DNA of 64,000 nt from 66-474 sp035606235 (lineage in GTDB: Bacteria > Pseudomonadota > Gammaproteobacteria > Xanthomonadales > Rhodanobacteraceae), in assembly GCA_035606235.1 (NCBI GenBank), contig DATNFU010000029.1, positions 1-64,000 on the forward strand, written 5' to 3'. This document shows positions 1-8,677 of the stretch, piece after piece. The translations under genes were made by a program, and so were the position numbers. Below the pieces are notes generated by a model that was given only the letters and a program-made list of their open reading frames with translations, was not told the origin of the DNA and searched no databases. Each line of letters begins with the position of its first letter. Position 1 is the first letter of the stretch.

Positions 1-511
1 CGTCCAGCACGCGCAGCTTGTCCTCGACGATCACGTATCGTCGCGCGGGGAAACGCCGTTCCACATCGTCCAGCATGGTTTCCTTGTGGACGTAGATCAG
101 CACGCGCCCGCCCACCGCGTCGGCGATGCCGGAAGTGCTGATCTTGCGCGGCTGCAGCACCGCATCTCCGTCCGACAGCACCACGGCCGGGCCGAAGCGC
201 GAGACGTGCGCGATCGCTTCCAGCGCGCGTGGATACAGGCGTTCGGCGAACGGATACTCCAACAGGTACGCACCCAGGTCCTGCGCGCGCACCTCGTCTC
301 CGCATTGCACGCGGAAGCGCTGGATCGCGCCAAGATAATCCGCATATTGCACTTCGCCGCGCAGCGATTCGTAGATTTCGCGGTACAGCTTGTGCCCCGC
401 AGCGCCGAACACGCGCTCGATGTGGGCGTCCAGGTCGGCGTTGATGGCGTCGTTGTCCAGCAACGTGTCGTCGACGTCGAACAAAAACACGATGTCGTGC
501 GGTGCGTTCAT
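1..511 (-). CDS. HAD-superfamily hydrolase, partial at window edge
   Basis: Leftward gene whose 3' end lies outside the window; about 170 residues are visible. The N-terminus reads MNAPHDIVFLFDVDDTLLDN: the DVDDT segment is HAD motif I (DxDxT/V), where the first Asp is the nucleophile for phosphoryl transfer. An LSDGD segment near residue 123 fits motif II, and VIVEDKLRVLD near the edge fits the motif III/IV region. The start at 511 gives motif I at the usual distance from the N-terminus. It lies about 120 bp downstream of zwf on the same strand, so co-transcription is possible. The substrate cannot be read from the sequence; it may be a sugar phosphate, given the neighbours. Confidence 0.85.
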   Translation of the reverse strand, partial: MNAPHDIVFLFDVDDTLLDNDAINADLDAHIERVFGAAGHKLYREIYESLRGEVQYADYLGAIQRFRVQCGDEVRAQDLGAYLLEYPFAERLYPRALEAIAHVSRFGPAVVLSDGDAVLQPRKISTSGIADAVGGRVLIYVHKETMLDDVERRFPARRYVIVEDKLRVLD

Positions 512-632
512 CGGGCAATGCGATCCATGCAAAACAAAGCCTTTGGCGGTGAGGTATAGAACCGCGAAGGCAGGATGCCGTTCCCCTTTCGACACCTCAG
601 GGCGAACGGCCTATAAAGTTGCATCCGGCAGA

Positions 633-2021
633 TCATTTCGCAGGCGTCTTGCTCACCACCGGGTCGTGCCAGCCGCCATCGGACGCGATCAGCTTGTCGG
701 AAGCGGAAGGGCCCCAGGTGCCGGGCTTGTAGCGGATGACCGGCTCGGCGTCATTCAGCGCCGGGTCGATGATGCGCCACGCCGCTTCGATACCGTCATC
801 GCGTCCGAACAACTCCGCGTCGCCGCGCACCGCGTCGCCCAGCAATCTCGCATACGGCAGCCGCACGCGTTTGGGTTGCTGGCGCGCGACCAGTTCCACG
901 TTCTCGCCGCGCATCGCTTCGCCCGGCTTCTTGACACGCGCCCCGGCGGAAATGACAACGTCCGGACTCAGCCGGAACCGGAAATAGTTGGACTGCTCCG
1001 GCTCGATCTTGTCGAACACGTGCAGGGGCGGGCATTTCAGATCCACGAAAACTTCGGTGCAGGTGACCGGCATTTCCTTGCCGGCGCGGATGTAGAACGG
1101 CACACCGGCCCAGCGCCAGGTGTCTATGTGCAGTTTCAGCGCAGCGAAGGTTTCCACTTTCGAATTGCGCGCAACGCCTTGTTCGTTCCGGTATCCAGTG
1201 AACTGGCCGCGAACCACTTCTCCGGGATCGAGCGGACGAATCGCACGCAGCAGGCGCTGCTTCTCGCTGCGCATCGATTCGCCGTCGCGCCCGGTAGGTG
1301 CATCCATCGCCAGCAACACCAGCACCTGCAGCATGTGGTTCTGCACCACGTCGCGCAGCGCGCCGACTTCCTCGTAGAAGCTGCCACGGCCCTGCACGCC
1401 GAACGCCTCGGCCATGGTGATCTGCACGCTGTGAATGTAGGTACGGTTCCAGACCGGTTCGAGAAAGGAATTGGCGAAACGGAAATACAGCAGATTCTGC
1501 ACCGCTTCCTTGCCGAGGTAGTGGTCAATGCGGAAAATCGAGTCTTCCGGAAAAATACTGTGCAGTGTGCGGTTGAGTTCACGCGCAGATTTCAGATCGC
1601 GCCCGAACGGCTTCTCCACCACCACGCGCGCGCCTTCCGCGCAACCGGAGGCATCCAGCCCCTTCACCACCGTCTCGAACATGCTGGGTGGAATCGCGAG
1701 GTAATGCAGCGGATGCTTCGCCTGGCCCAGCGCCTTGCGCAATTGCGCGAAAGTTGCCGGATCGTTGTAGTCGCCGTTGACGAAACGCAGCAAGCGGCAC
1801 AGCTTGCGCGCGGCCTTGTCGTCCATGCCGCCGTGTTCGCGGAGGCTGGAGCGCGCGCGATCGCGCAGGCGTTCCAGGTTCCAGTCCGAGCGCGCCACGC
1901 CGATGATCGGCAGATCGAATCGCTCATTGCGGATCAACGCCTGCAACGCCGGAAAAATCTGCTTGTAGGCGAGATCTCCGGTGGCGCCGAAGAAAACGAA
2001 TGCGTCGGATTTGACGGTCAT
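633..2021 (-). CDS. zwf: glucose-6-phosphate 1-dehydrogenase
   Basis: First enzyme of the oxidative pentose-phosphate/Entner-Doudoroff routes: oxidises glucose 6-phosphate to 6-phosphogluconolactone with NAD(P)+ in the cytosol. The 462-residue length is slightly below the common 480-500. Visible signatures are the Rossmann loop FFGATGDLAYKQIFP at residues 10-24, EKPFG at 136-140 and the substrate-binding RIDHYLGKE at 164-172. The start at 2021 puts the nucleotide loop at its usual place. The lactonase and 6-phosphogluconate dehydrogenase are about 4 kb away on the other strand, so the oxidative branch is split into divergent arms around the GH94 gene. Confidence 0.97.
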   Translation of the reverse strand: MTVKSDAFVFFGATGDLAYKQIFPALQALIRNERFDLPIIGVARSDWNLERLRDRARSSLREHGGMDDKAARKLCRLLRFVNGDYNDPATFAQLRKALGQAKHPLHYLAIPPSMFETVVKGLDASGCAEGARVVVEKPFGRDLKSARELNRTLHSIFPEDSIFRIDHYLGKEAVQNLLYFRFANSFLEPVWNRTYIHSVQITMAEAFGVQGRGSFYEEVGALRDVVQNHMLQVLVLLAMDAPTGRDGESMRSEKQRLLRAIRPLDPGEVVRGQFTGYRNEQGVARNSKVETFAALKLHIDTWRWAGVPFYIRAGKEMPVTCTEVFVDLKCPPLHVFDKIEPEQSNYFRFRLSPDVVISAGARVKKPGEAMRGENVELVARQQPKRVRLPYARLLGDAVRGDAELFGRDDGIEAAWRIIDPALNDAEPVIRYKPGTWGPSASDKLIASDGGWHDPVVSKTPAK

Positions 2022-2112
2022 TGAAACCTCTCAGGGTCGCGATCACCCTTGATCGCCATGGTCAGGAAACGGCTTTCCGGGGCCGCACTTTCAGTCGAGG
2101 CAGCCCCCAATT

Positions 2113-5100
2113 TCATCGTTGCGCGCGCCCGCCTGCCGCCGACATCGATCGCTTGTCGCGCGCAGGCACGCTGCTGCCCAGCACGATGCGAATGCGATGT
2201 TGGACGCCATCGTCGGCGAGCGGAATTGCATTGGCATCCTTCAAGTCGTTTCCGTCCAGTTCCACCCGTGTCACGCCGCGGGAGACGCGATCCGGATTCT
2301 CCACAACGATGCGGTAATGCGTCGAACCATGGCGGTAGCCAATTTCGAATCCCTTCCAGGATTTTGGAATGCACGGGTTCATGCACAGCGAATCGCCGCG
2401 CAACTGGAACCCGAGCAGCGATTCAAGCCCGGCGCGATACAGCCAGCCCGCCGAGCCCGAATACCAGGTCCAGCCGCCACGACCGGTATGCGGCGCAACC
2501 GAATAGATGTCCGCGCAGACCACGTAGGGTTCGACCTTGTAGTGCTGCACGCCTTCCGGTGTCCGGGTGTGATGCAGCGGGTCGAAGATGCGAAACAACT
2601 GGTGCGCCTTGTCGCCCTCGCCCAGCATGGCGAATGCAATCAATGACCAGATCGAGCCGTGCGTGTATTGGCCGCCGTTCTCGCGCAGGCCCGGCGGATA
2701 GCCCTTGATGTAGCCGGGATCGTGTTTCGTCTTGTCGAACGGCGTCGTGAACAGCGCGACCAGCCCATCCTGCTCGCGCACCAGATGCGCATCCACCGCG
2801 CGCATCGCACGTGCGGCACGTTCGGGATTCCCCGCACCGGAAATCACGCTCCAGGATTGCGCGATCGAGTCTATTTTGCATTCCCTGTCGCGATTCGTCC
2901 CCAGAGGTGTGCCATCGTCGTAGTACGCGCGCCGGTACCACTCGCCGTCCCAGCTCTTGTCCAGTGCCGCGCGCAGCGCAGCCGAATGCGCGCGCCAGGC
3001 TTGCGCGCGCTGCGTTTCCCCGCGTTGTTCCGCAATCGGCACGAAGCTCTCCAGCACCGCGTACAGGAACCAGCCCAGCCACACGCTTTCACCCTTGCCG
3101 CCGATGCCGACGCGGTTCATCCCGTCGTTCCAGTCGCCGCTGCCCATCAATGGCAACCCGTGCGCGCCATTGCGCATGCCTATTTCGATCGCGCGCGCGC
3201 AGTGCTCGAACAACGTGCCGCTGTCTGATGAAATTTGTGGCGCGAAGAACGACTCGTTCTGCCCCGGCTTCAACACGTCGCCCTGCAGGAACGGCATCGA
3301 TTCATCCAGCACGCGCGTATCGCCGGTGGTGAGGAGGTAATGCGCAGTCACGTACGGCAACCACAGCCGATCGTCCGATACCCGGCTGCGGATGCCGCGT
3401 CCATCCGGCGGCAGCCACCAGTGCTGCACATCGCCTTCCACGAATTGCCGCGCGGCCGCGCGCAGGATGTGCTCGCGCGCCAGCTCCGGCCCCGCCACGC
3501 ACAATGCCATCACATCCTGCAACTGATCGCGGAATCCGTAGGCGCCACTGGCCTGATAAAACGCGGTGCGCGCCCACAGCCGGCAGGCCAGCACCTGATA
3601 CAACAGGCAGCGATTCAACAGCAAATCCATCTGCGGATCGGGTGTGCGCACCTCCACCGCGCCGAGGATCTCGGCCCATTGCTTGCGAACCTCGGCGAAT
3701 GCGGCGTCCAGATCGGCCGCGCGATAACGCTGCACGAGTTGCAATGCCTGCGCCTGGTCCGAACCCTCGCCGAGCAGGAACACGATCTCGGTATCCGCGT
3801 CGGCGGCAAGTTCGACGGTCGTCTGCAAGGCCGCGCAGGAATCGAGCCCTGCACCGGTCAGGCCGGACAGCGGTTGCTTGCGCCTCAACGCCGCGGGCGC
3901 TTCCGCGGCGCCGCATGCTCCAAGGAATTCGCCGCGATCTGCGCTGCAGGATTGCGGCATTTTGTCGAACGCGGCGAACGCGACGCGACCGGCAAAAGGA
4001 TCGCGCCAGCGATTGCGCGCGAGCAGCGTGCCGGTTTGTGCATCAAACGAAGTGATGCAAAAGGGCGTGGCGTTGGCGCCGATCGGGCCGAGCGCCCATT
4101 GCACATACGCGGTGACATCCAGCCGTCGCGCACGACCGCTGCGGTTGCGCATGCGCAATCGCGATATCTTCAGCGAATCCGCAAGCGGCACAAATTGCAG
4201 CAGTTCCGACTCGATGCCGTGCGCCATGCATTCGTACTTCACGTAACCCGGCCCGAAGCGCGCAACGTAGGTGCTATCCGGAACACGAATCGGTGCAGCG
4301 GTTGCCGACCACAATGCTCCGCTATCGAGATCGCGCAGATACAGCACATCGCCCGGCGCATCGCTCACCGGGTCATTCGACCACGGCGTAATCGGATTCT
4401 GCTGGCTGTTGAGCGCCCAGCAATAGCCGCCACCGGTGGTGGTGGCGAGGAATCCGAAATCCGGATTGGCGACAATCTGCGTCCACGGCATCGGCGTATG
4501 CCGGCCCTCGCGCAACACGGTGACGTACTCGCCGCCATCCGCACTGAAGCCGCCCAGGCCGTTGAAGTTTTTCAACTGGGCGGCAATATCGCTGGGTGTA
4601 CGGCGTACTGACCCACGGTCATCCCGGCCATGGACTGGCCGGGATCCAGGCCCATGGACGGTAAGGACACTGGATTCCGGCCCTCGCCGGGATGACGAAT
4701 TTTGGAAGGCTGGGGTGGCGACAGAAGCCGCTACTCCAGGCGACTTCAACCGCGCAATCTGTGCTTTCAAATCGCCATTCTTCCCCTCCAGCACAATCCG
4801 CGCGACCGTCGGCAATCCATTGCGCAACCGCGTATCCAGTTGATCACCGCGCAGCACGAATGCAGCACCTTGCGCCTTGTCCGCGGATTTGCCAGCCGCC
4901 GCTTGCTTGACGATGTCCATGAGTTGCGACTGCACCGAGGCCGTCGCAGCGGCGTGCGCTTCGTTGAGCACGACCACGTCCACGGGAAGTTGCTTGGAAC
5001 GCCAATACGCCTGCGCTTGCAGTATTTCCCGAGCAAGACTGATCTGCGACGCAGCGTCGATACGCAACAAGACGATCGGCAGGTCGCCGGAGATGCCCTT

Positions 5101-6108
5101 GGCCCACAGCACCGGCGCACCGCCCTCGCCTTGCGCCAGTTCTTCGGGCGAGGCGCGCAACGCGGGATCGCTGCAAAGCAGTGCATCCGCAAGCCGGCGG
5201 AACCTGCGCGCTTCTTCCTCGCTTGTACCGAGTGCGTGCAAACGCCCAGCGGCATCGGATCGTGCGTTCGCGAATACCTTGGCGCAGGCGCGGGCAGTCG
5301 CATGCTTTCCAACCAGTTTCAGAACATCCGCGCGACTGGCGGCGACGCCGGTCAGAAAAGCAATCCGTCGCGTGGCGCGCGCCGGCACCCGCACGCGCAC
5401 ACGCAGAGCAAAGATCGGGTCGAGTACCGTCCCCACCGTGCCGGACAATGGCACATCGGCATCCAGCGCCAGCGGCGAACGCGTCGTGCGATCGCGACCG
5501 ATAAAGCGCAGGCGATCGGTTTCGTACTGCACCGCGCCCAGCGCTTCACCCTCCACCACGACCGCATGCGCGGCCCACATATCCGGTTCAGAAGGATCGC
5601 GTTTGCGCCGCGTCGCCAGCAGCACGCCGTCCTCGACGTGGGTCTGCACGAACATCTTGGAGAACGCGGGATGCGAGGCATCGGCCTGCGGCGAATCGAG
5701 CACCAGTTCCATGTACGAAGTGAGGTCGATCTCGCGCGCGTCGTCGCCATCGTTGCGAACCGCCACGCCGCGCAGCTCGAGCGCGTCGCGTCGGTGCAGT
5801 GCAACTTCCAGCGTGGTGGTCAGCGCACCGTCGCGACGGACATACTGTGCAGCGTATTCCCGCAGGTGCGCTTCGCAACCCGCGTCGCCCTGCCCAAGCG
5901 GCTGTGACGTCGGCGACCACACCGCGCCGCTGCGCGCATCGCGCAGATAGAGCCAGGTGCCCCAAGGGTTGCAAGTGGCGTCCTCGCGCCAGCGCGTGAT
6001 CGCGAGATTGCGCCAGCGGCTGTAGCCGGAACCCGAACGGTCAAGCATCGCCGCGTACTCGCCGTTGGCGAGCAGCGTGGTGCGCGGGCAGCCGGTGGGC
6101 TGGGGCAT
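2113..6108 (-). CDS. GH94-family glycoside phosphorylase / cyclic beta-glucan synthase C-terminal-like protein
   Basis: Large protein (about 1,331 residues from this start; the frame is open to 6201). The N-terminal part (ANGEYAAML, GSGYSRWRNLAITRW) and the later block around GGEYV and GGGYCWALN look like the two glycosyltransferase-36-associated beta-sandwich units of NdvB-type cyclic beta-1,2-glucan synthases. The C-terminal part is an (alpha/alpha)6 barrel with GLPLMGSGDWNDGMNRVG near residue 988, which contains the catalytic Asp of GH94 phosphorylases. The membrane-bound glycosyltransferase part of NdvB is absent, and gnd starts only 180 bp upstream. A palindromic repeat is inserted in frame at about residues 471-497. 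It probably makes or breaks beta-glucan oligomers; the substrate is uncertain. I chose the start at 6108 because homologous sequence begins right after it. Confidence 0.8.
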   Translation of the reverse strand: MPQPTGCPRTTLLANGEYAAMLDRSGSGYSRWRNLAITRWREDATCNPWGTWLYLRDARSGAVWSPTSQPLGQGDAGCEAHLREYAAQYVRRDGALTTTLEVALHRRDALELRGVAVRNDGDDAREIDLTSYMELVLDSPQADASHPAFSKMFVQTHVEDGVLLATRRKRDPSEPDMWAAHAVVVEGEALGAVQYETDRLRFIGRDRTTRSPLALDADVPLSGTVGTVLDPIFALRVRVRVPARATRRIAFLTGVAASRADVLKLVGKHATARACAKVFANARSDAAGRLHALGTSEEEARRFRRLADALLCSDPALRASPEELAQGEGGAPVLWAKGISGDLPIVLLRIDAASQISLAREILQAQAYWRSKQLPVDVVVLNEAHAAATASVQSQLMDIVKQAAAGKSADKAQGAAFVLRGDQLDTRLRNGLPTVARIVLEGKNGDLKAQIARLKSPGVAASVATPAFQNSSSRRGPESSVLTVHGPGSRPVHGRDDRGSVRRTPSDIAAQLKNFNGLGGFSADGGEYVTVLREGRHTPMPWTQIVANPDFGFLATTTGGGYCWALNSQQNPITPWSNDPVSDAPGDVLYLRDLDSGALWSATAAPIRVPDSTYVARFGPGYVKYECMAHGIESELLQFVPLADSLKISRLRMRNRSGRARRLDVTAYVQWALGPIGANATPFCITSFDAQTGTLLARNRWRDPFAGRVAFAAFDKMPQSCSADRGEFLGACGAAEAPAALRRKQPLSGLTGAGLDSCAALQTTVELAADADTEIVFLLGEGSDQAQALQLVQRYRAADLDAAFAEVRKQWAEILGAVEVRTPDPQMDLLLNRCLLYQVLACRLWARTAFYQASGAYGFRDQLQDVMALCVAGPELAREHILRAAARQFVEGDVQHWWLPPDGRGIRSRVSDDRLWLPYVTAHYLLTTGDTRVLDESMPFLQGDVLKPGQNESFFAPQISSDSGTLFEHCARAIEIGMRNGAHGLPLMGSGDWNDGMNRVGIGGKGESVWLGWFLYAVLESFVPIAEQRGETQRAQAWRAHSAALRAALDKSWDGEWYRRAYYDDGTPLGTNRDRECKIDSIAQSWSVISGAGNPERAARAMRAVDAHLVREQDGLVALFTTPFDKTKHDPGYIKGYPPGLRENGGQYTHGSIWSLIAFAMLGEGDKAHQLFRIFDPLHHTRTPEGVQHYKVEPYVVCADIYSVAPHTGRGGWTWYSGSAGWLYRAGLESLLGFQLRGDSLCMNPCIPKSWKGFEIGYRHGSTHYRIVVENPDRVSRGVTRVELDGNDLKDANAIPLADDGVQHRIRIVLGSSVPARDKRSMSAAGGRAQR
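4618..4696. repeat. palindromic dispersed repeat inserted in frame in the GH94 gene
   Basis: The 79-bp segment begins with GTCATCCCGGC and ends with the exact inverted copy GCCGGGATGAC (4618-4628 and 4686-4696). Its inner part, including CACTGGATTCCGG, recurs in the intergenic element near 29.4 kb. It keeps the reading frame and encodes a low-complexity Arg/Ser/Gly-rich segment between two conserved domains. Such repeats are normally found between genes in proteobacteria. Confidence 0.8.
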
Positions 6109-6290
6109 GGCCGACAAAATCCTTGTCGCGGCAAAGTCACCATTATGTACCTGCCGCCCCTGTATGTTCACAAAATCCCACAGTGTGCCGCGGCAGTTCA
6201 TGCGTGGCGGCGTATGATCGATGGGTGATTCCGGACAAGTGCGGCCACGGCCGCTAACGCGCAGGCATTGCGCACTGAAGGAGGCGGCGC

Positions 6291-7223
6291 ATGGAACTGG
6301 GCATGATCGGTCTGGGCAAGATGGGCAACTTCATGGCCCAGCGCCTGATGAAAGGCAGCCATCGAGTGGTGGGTTTCGATCCGATGCCCCCCGCGCGCAA
6401 GCGGCTGGCCGATCAGGGTGGCGAGACGACCGACGCGCTGGAGAAATTACCCGGCATGCTGAAGAGCCCGCGCGCATTGTGGCTGATGGTTCCGGCCGGG
6501 GCGATCGTGGATCAGACGCTGGATGCGTTGATTCCGAAGCTTGAGGCCGGCGATATCGTGATCGACGGTGGCAACTCCAACTACAAGGATTCGATGCGCC
6601 GCGCGCAACGGCTGGCCGAAAAAAATCTCCACTACGTGGATTGCGGCACCAGCGGTGGCGTGTGGGGTTTGAAGGAGGGCTACAGCATGATGGTCGGTGG
6701 CGATGCGGATATCGTCGAAAAGCTGCGGCCGATCTTTGAAGCCCTGGCACCGGCGAAAGATCAGGGCTGGGGGCGTGTCGGCCCGTGCGGCTCCGGGCAC
6801 TTCACCAAGATGGTCCACAACGGCATCGAGTACGGCCTGATGCAGGCATACGCCGAAGGCCTGTCGGTGTTGAAACACAAGCAGGAATTCAACCTCGATC
6901 TGGAACAGATCACCCAGATCTGGCGCTATGGCAGCGTGGTGCGCTCATGGCTGCTCGATCTCACCGCCGATGCGCTGAAGAAAAATCCGAACCTCGAAGG
7001 CATTGCGCCGTACGTGGTGGATTCCGGCGAAGGCCGCTGGACGGTGGCCGAGGCGATCGATCTCGACGTGGCCGCGCCGATCATCACCGCCTCACTGATT
7101 GCGCGGCTGCGCTCACGCGACGAAGATTCGTTTTCCGACAAGCTGCTTTCGGCGATGCGCAACGAGTTCGGCGGACATGAAATGAAGCACGAAGGCTTGA
7201 CCCCGCCGCCGACCGCGACATGA
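6291..7223 (+). CDS. gnd: 6-phosphogluconate dehydrogenase (decarboxylating), short type
   Basis: Converts 6-phosphogluconate to ribulose 5-phosphate, CO2 and NAD(P)H. At 310 residues it is the short form (YqeC/GndA-like, about 300 residues) rather than the 470-residue E. coli type. It has the dinucleotide fold GLGKMGNFMAQRL at residues 7-19, DGGNSNYKDS near residue 92 and the catalytic segment GHFTKMVHNGIEYGLMQ near residue 168, including the general-base Lys. AAGGAGG at 6278-6284 sits seven bases before the ATG. The next gene, pgl, starts inside its stop codon (ATGA overlap), so the two are translationally coupled. The short type is often NAD-preferring; this was not tested here. Confidence 0.95.
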   Translation: MELGMIGLGKMGNFMAQRLMKGSHRVVGFDPMPPARKRLADQGGETTDALEKLPGMLKSPRALWLMVPAGAIVDQTLDALIPKLEAGDIVIDGGNSNYKDSMRRAQRLAEKNLHYVDCGTSGGVWGLKEGYSMMVGGDADIVEKLRPIFEALAPAKDQGWGRVGPCGSGHFTKMVHNGIEYGLMQAYAEGLSVLKHKQEFNLDLEQITQIWRYGSVVRSWLLDLTADALKKNPNLEGIAPYVVDSGEGRWTVAEAIDLDVAAPIITASLIARLRSRDEDSFSDKLLSAMRNEFGGHEMKHEGLTPPPTAT

Positions 7224-7918
7224 ATTCGACGGCATCCCGACAGGTACGCTGGCACGGCTTCGCCGATAGTTCCGATCTGCAGGCCGACGCGTTGCTGCGC
7301 ATCCGCACGGCGGCGACCACCGCGATCGCCGCGCGTGGCGTGTTCCGCATCGTGCTGGCCGGCGGCAACACCCCGCGCGCGATCTACCAGGCGCTGCGCA
7401 AAGCGATCACCGACTGGTCGAGGTGGCAGGTGTATTTCGGCGACGAACGCTGCCTGCCGATCGCCGATCCGCAGCGCAACAGCCGCATGGCGCGCGACAG
7501 CCTGCTGGATCAGGTGCCGATCCCGCGCGCCAACATCCACACCATTCCGGCGGAACTTGGCGCAAGCGCAGGCGCCGAGCAATACGCGCAGACGCTGCGC
7601 GTGATCGGCGATTTCGATCTGGTGTTATTGGGCCTCGGCGAGGACGGTCACACCGCCAGCCTGTTTCCCGATCACGACTGGGGCATCGCGCCTGATGCGC
7701 CGGATACGTTGGCGGTGTTCGACGCACCCAAGCCACCACCGGAACGCGTGTCGCTGAGCGCCGCAAGGTTGAGCCGCGCGCGCGCCGTATTGTTTCTGGT
7801 TGATGGCGACGCCAAGCGGGAAGCCGTCATGCAATGGGGTAACGGCGAGCACATTCCAGCGTCGGCCATCGCACCTGCTTGCGGTGTGGACGTTCTGACC
7901 GAATCGAAACTTTTGTAA
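7220..7918 (+). CDS. pgl: 6-phosphogluconolactonase
   Basis: Hydrolyses 6-phosphogluconolactone to 6-phosphogluconate, linking zwf and gnd. The 232-residue protein belongs to the DevB/SOL family: it has the phosphate-binding loop LAGGNTPRAIYQAL near residue 45, YFGDERCLP near residue 72 and LLGLGEDGHTASLFP near residue 136. The start ATG overlaps the gnd stop by four bases. With zwf and gnd it completes the oxidative pentose-phosphate branch within 7 kb. Confidence 0.95.
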   Translation: MNSTASRQVRWHGFADSSDLQADALLRIRTAATTAIAARGVFRIVLAGGNTPRAIYQALRKAITDWSRWQVYFGDERCLPIADPQRNSRMARDSLLDQVPIPRANIHTIPAELGASAGAEQYAQTLRVIGDFDLVLLGLGEDGHTASLFPDHDWGIAPDAPDTLAVFDAPKPPPERVSLSAARLSRARAVLFLVDGDAKREAVMQWGNGEHIPASAIAPACGVDVLTESKLL

Positions 7919-8035
7919 GGCGAAGAAGAGCGGCCGGGCATTGAATCGCAACGTGTGCTCGGCGCGCGGCCGGCCAAGCACCACGGACGGCTTCTTGCCA
8001 TGGTGCGCAGATGCGGCGGGCTCGACGGCCTATTT

Positions 8036-8584
8036 CTATTTCGCTGCCAGTTCCGCCATGTGCGCGCGGTAATAACGCAACTCCGCGATAGAATCGTGCA
8101 CATCCGACAACGCGGTGTGCGCGGATTCCTTGGCAAAGCCCTTGCACAACTCGGGCGCCCAGCGGCGCGCCAATTCCTTCAGCGTGGACACATCCAGATT
8201 GCGGTAATGGAAATATTTTTCCAGCACCGGCATCTGGCGATACAGAAAACGGCGATCCTGGCAGATCGAATTGCCGCACATCGGTGACTTGCCGATCGGC
8301 ACCCATTGCGCCAGAAACTCGAGCGTGTCCGCCTCGGCACGCGCGTGGTCGATCGAGGATTCCAGCACCCGCTGCCACAGGCCCGATTTGCCATGCTGGT
8401 TGCGATTCCAGTCGTCCATCGCAAGCAGCCGCGCTTCTTCGTGGCGAATCGCGTATTCAGGCCCGGTCGCCAGCACGTTGAGTTCGCGGTCGGTCACCAC
8501 GCAGGCGATTTCCAGGATCGAATCGGTATCCGGGTACAGCCCGGTCATTTCCAAGTCGATCCAGATCAGATTGTCTTCGATCAT
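8036..8584 (-). CDS. orn: oligoribonuclease
   Basis: 3'-5' exoribonuclease that degrades two- to five-nucleotide RNAs and pGpG, the product of c-di-GMP hydrolysis. The 182-residue length is typical. DEDDh motifs are visible: IDLEMTG (residues 7-13) supplies D-x-E, and HTALSDVHDSI near the C-terminus supplies His and Asp. The ATG at 8584 begins MIEDNLIWIDLEMTG; an upstream in-frame extension to 8641 lacks family character. It is transcribed divergently from sbcB, with under 100 bp between them. Confidence 0.96.
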   Translation of the reverse strand: MIEDNLIWIDLEMTGLYPDTDSILEIACVVTDRELNVLATGPEYAIRHEEARLLAMDDWNRNQHGKSGLWQRVLESSIDHARAEADTLEFLAQWVPIGKSPMCGNSICQDRRFLYRQMPVLEKYFHYRNLDVSTLKELARRWAPELCKGFAKESAHTALSDVHDSIAELRYYRAHMAELAAK

Positions 8585-8677
8585 GCTCCCTCCCGAACAC
8601 GAGTGTAACCCGTGCTGCGTCCCCGCAACATCTCGGCGCATTGATCGCGCTGCCGGCGAACGCTACCCTCGCCCGCA

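Noticed and set aside
390..2024. Long rightward open frame (544 residues) over zwf
   Set aside because: It is the reverse-strand shadow of zwf. High GC leaves the opposite frame open; it has no ribosome-binding site or family motif.
3235..5950. Long rightward frames over the GH94 gene
   Set aside because: Antisense shadows of the GH94 gene; the GH94 frame has catalytic motifs and these do not.
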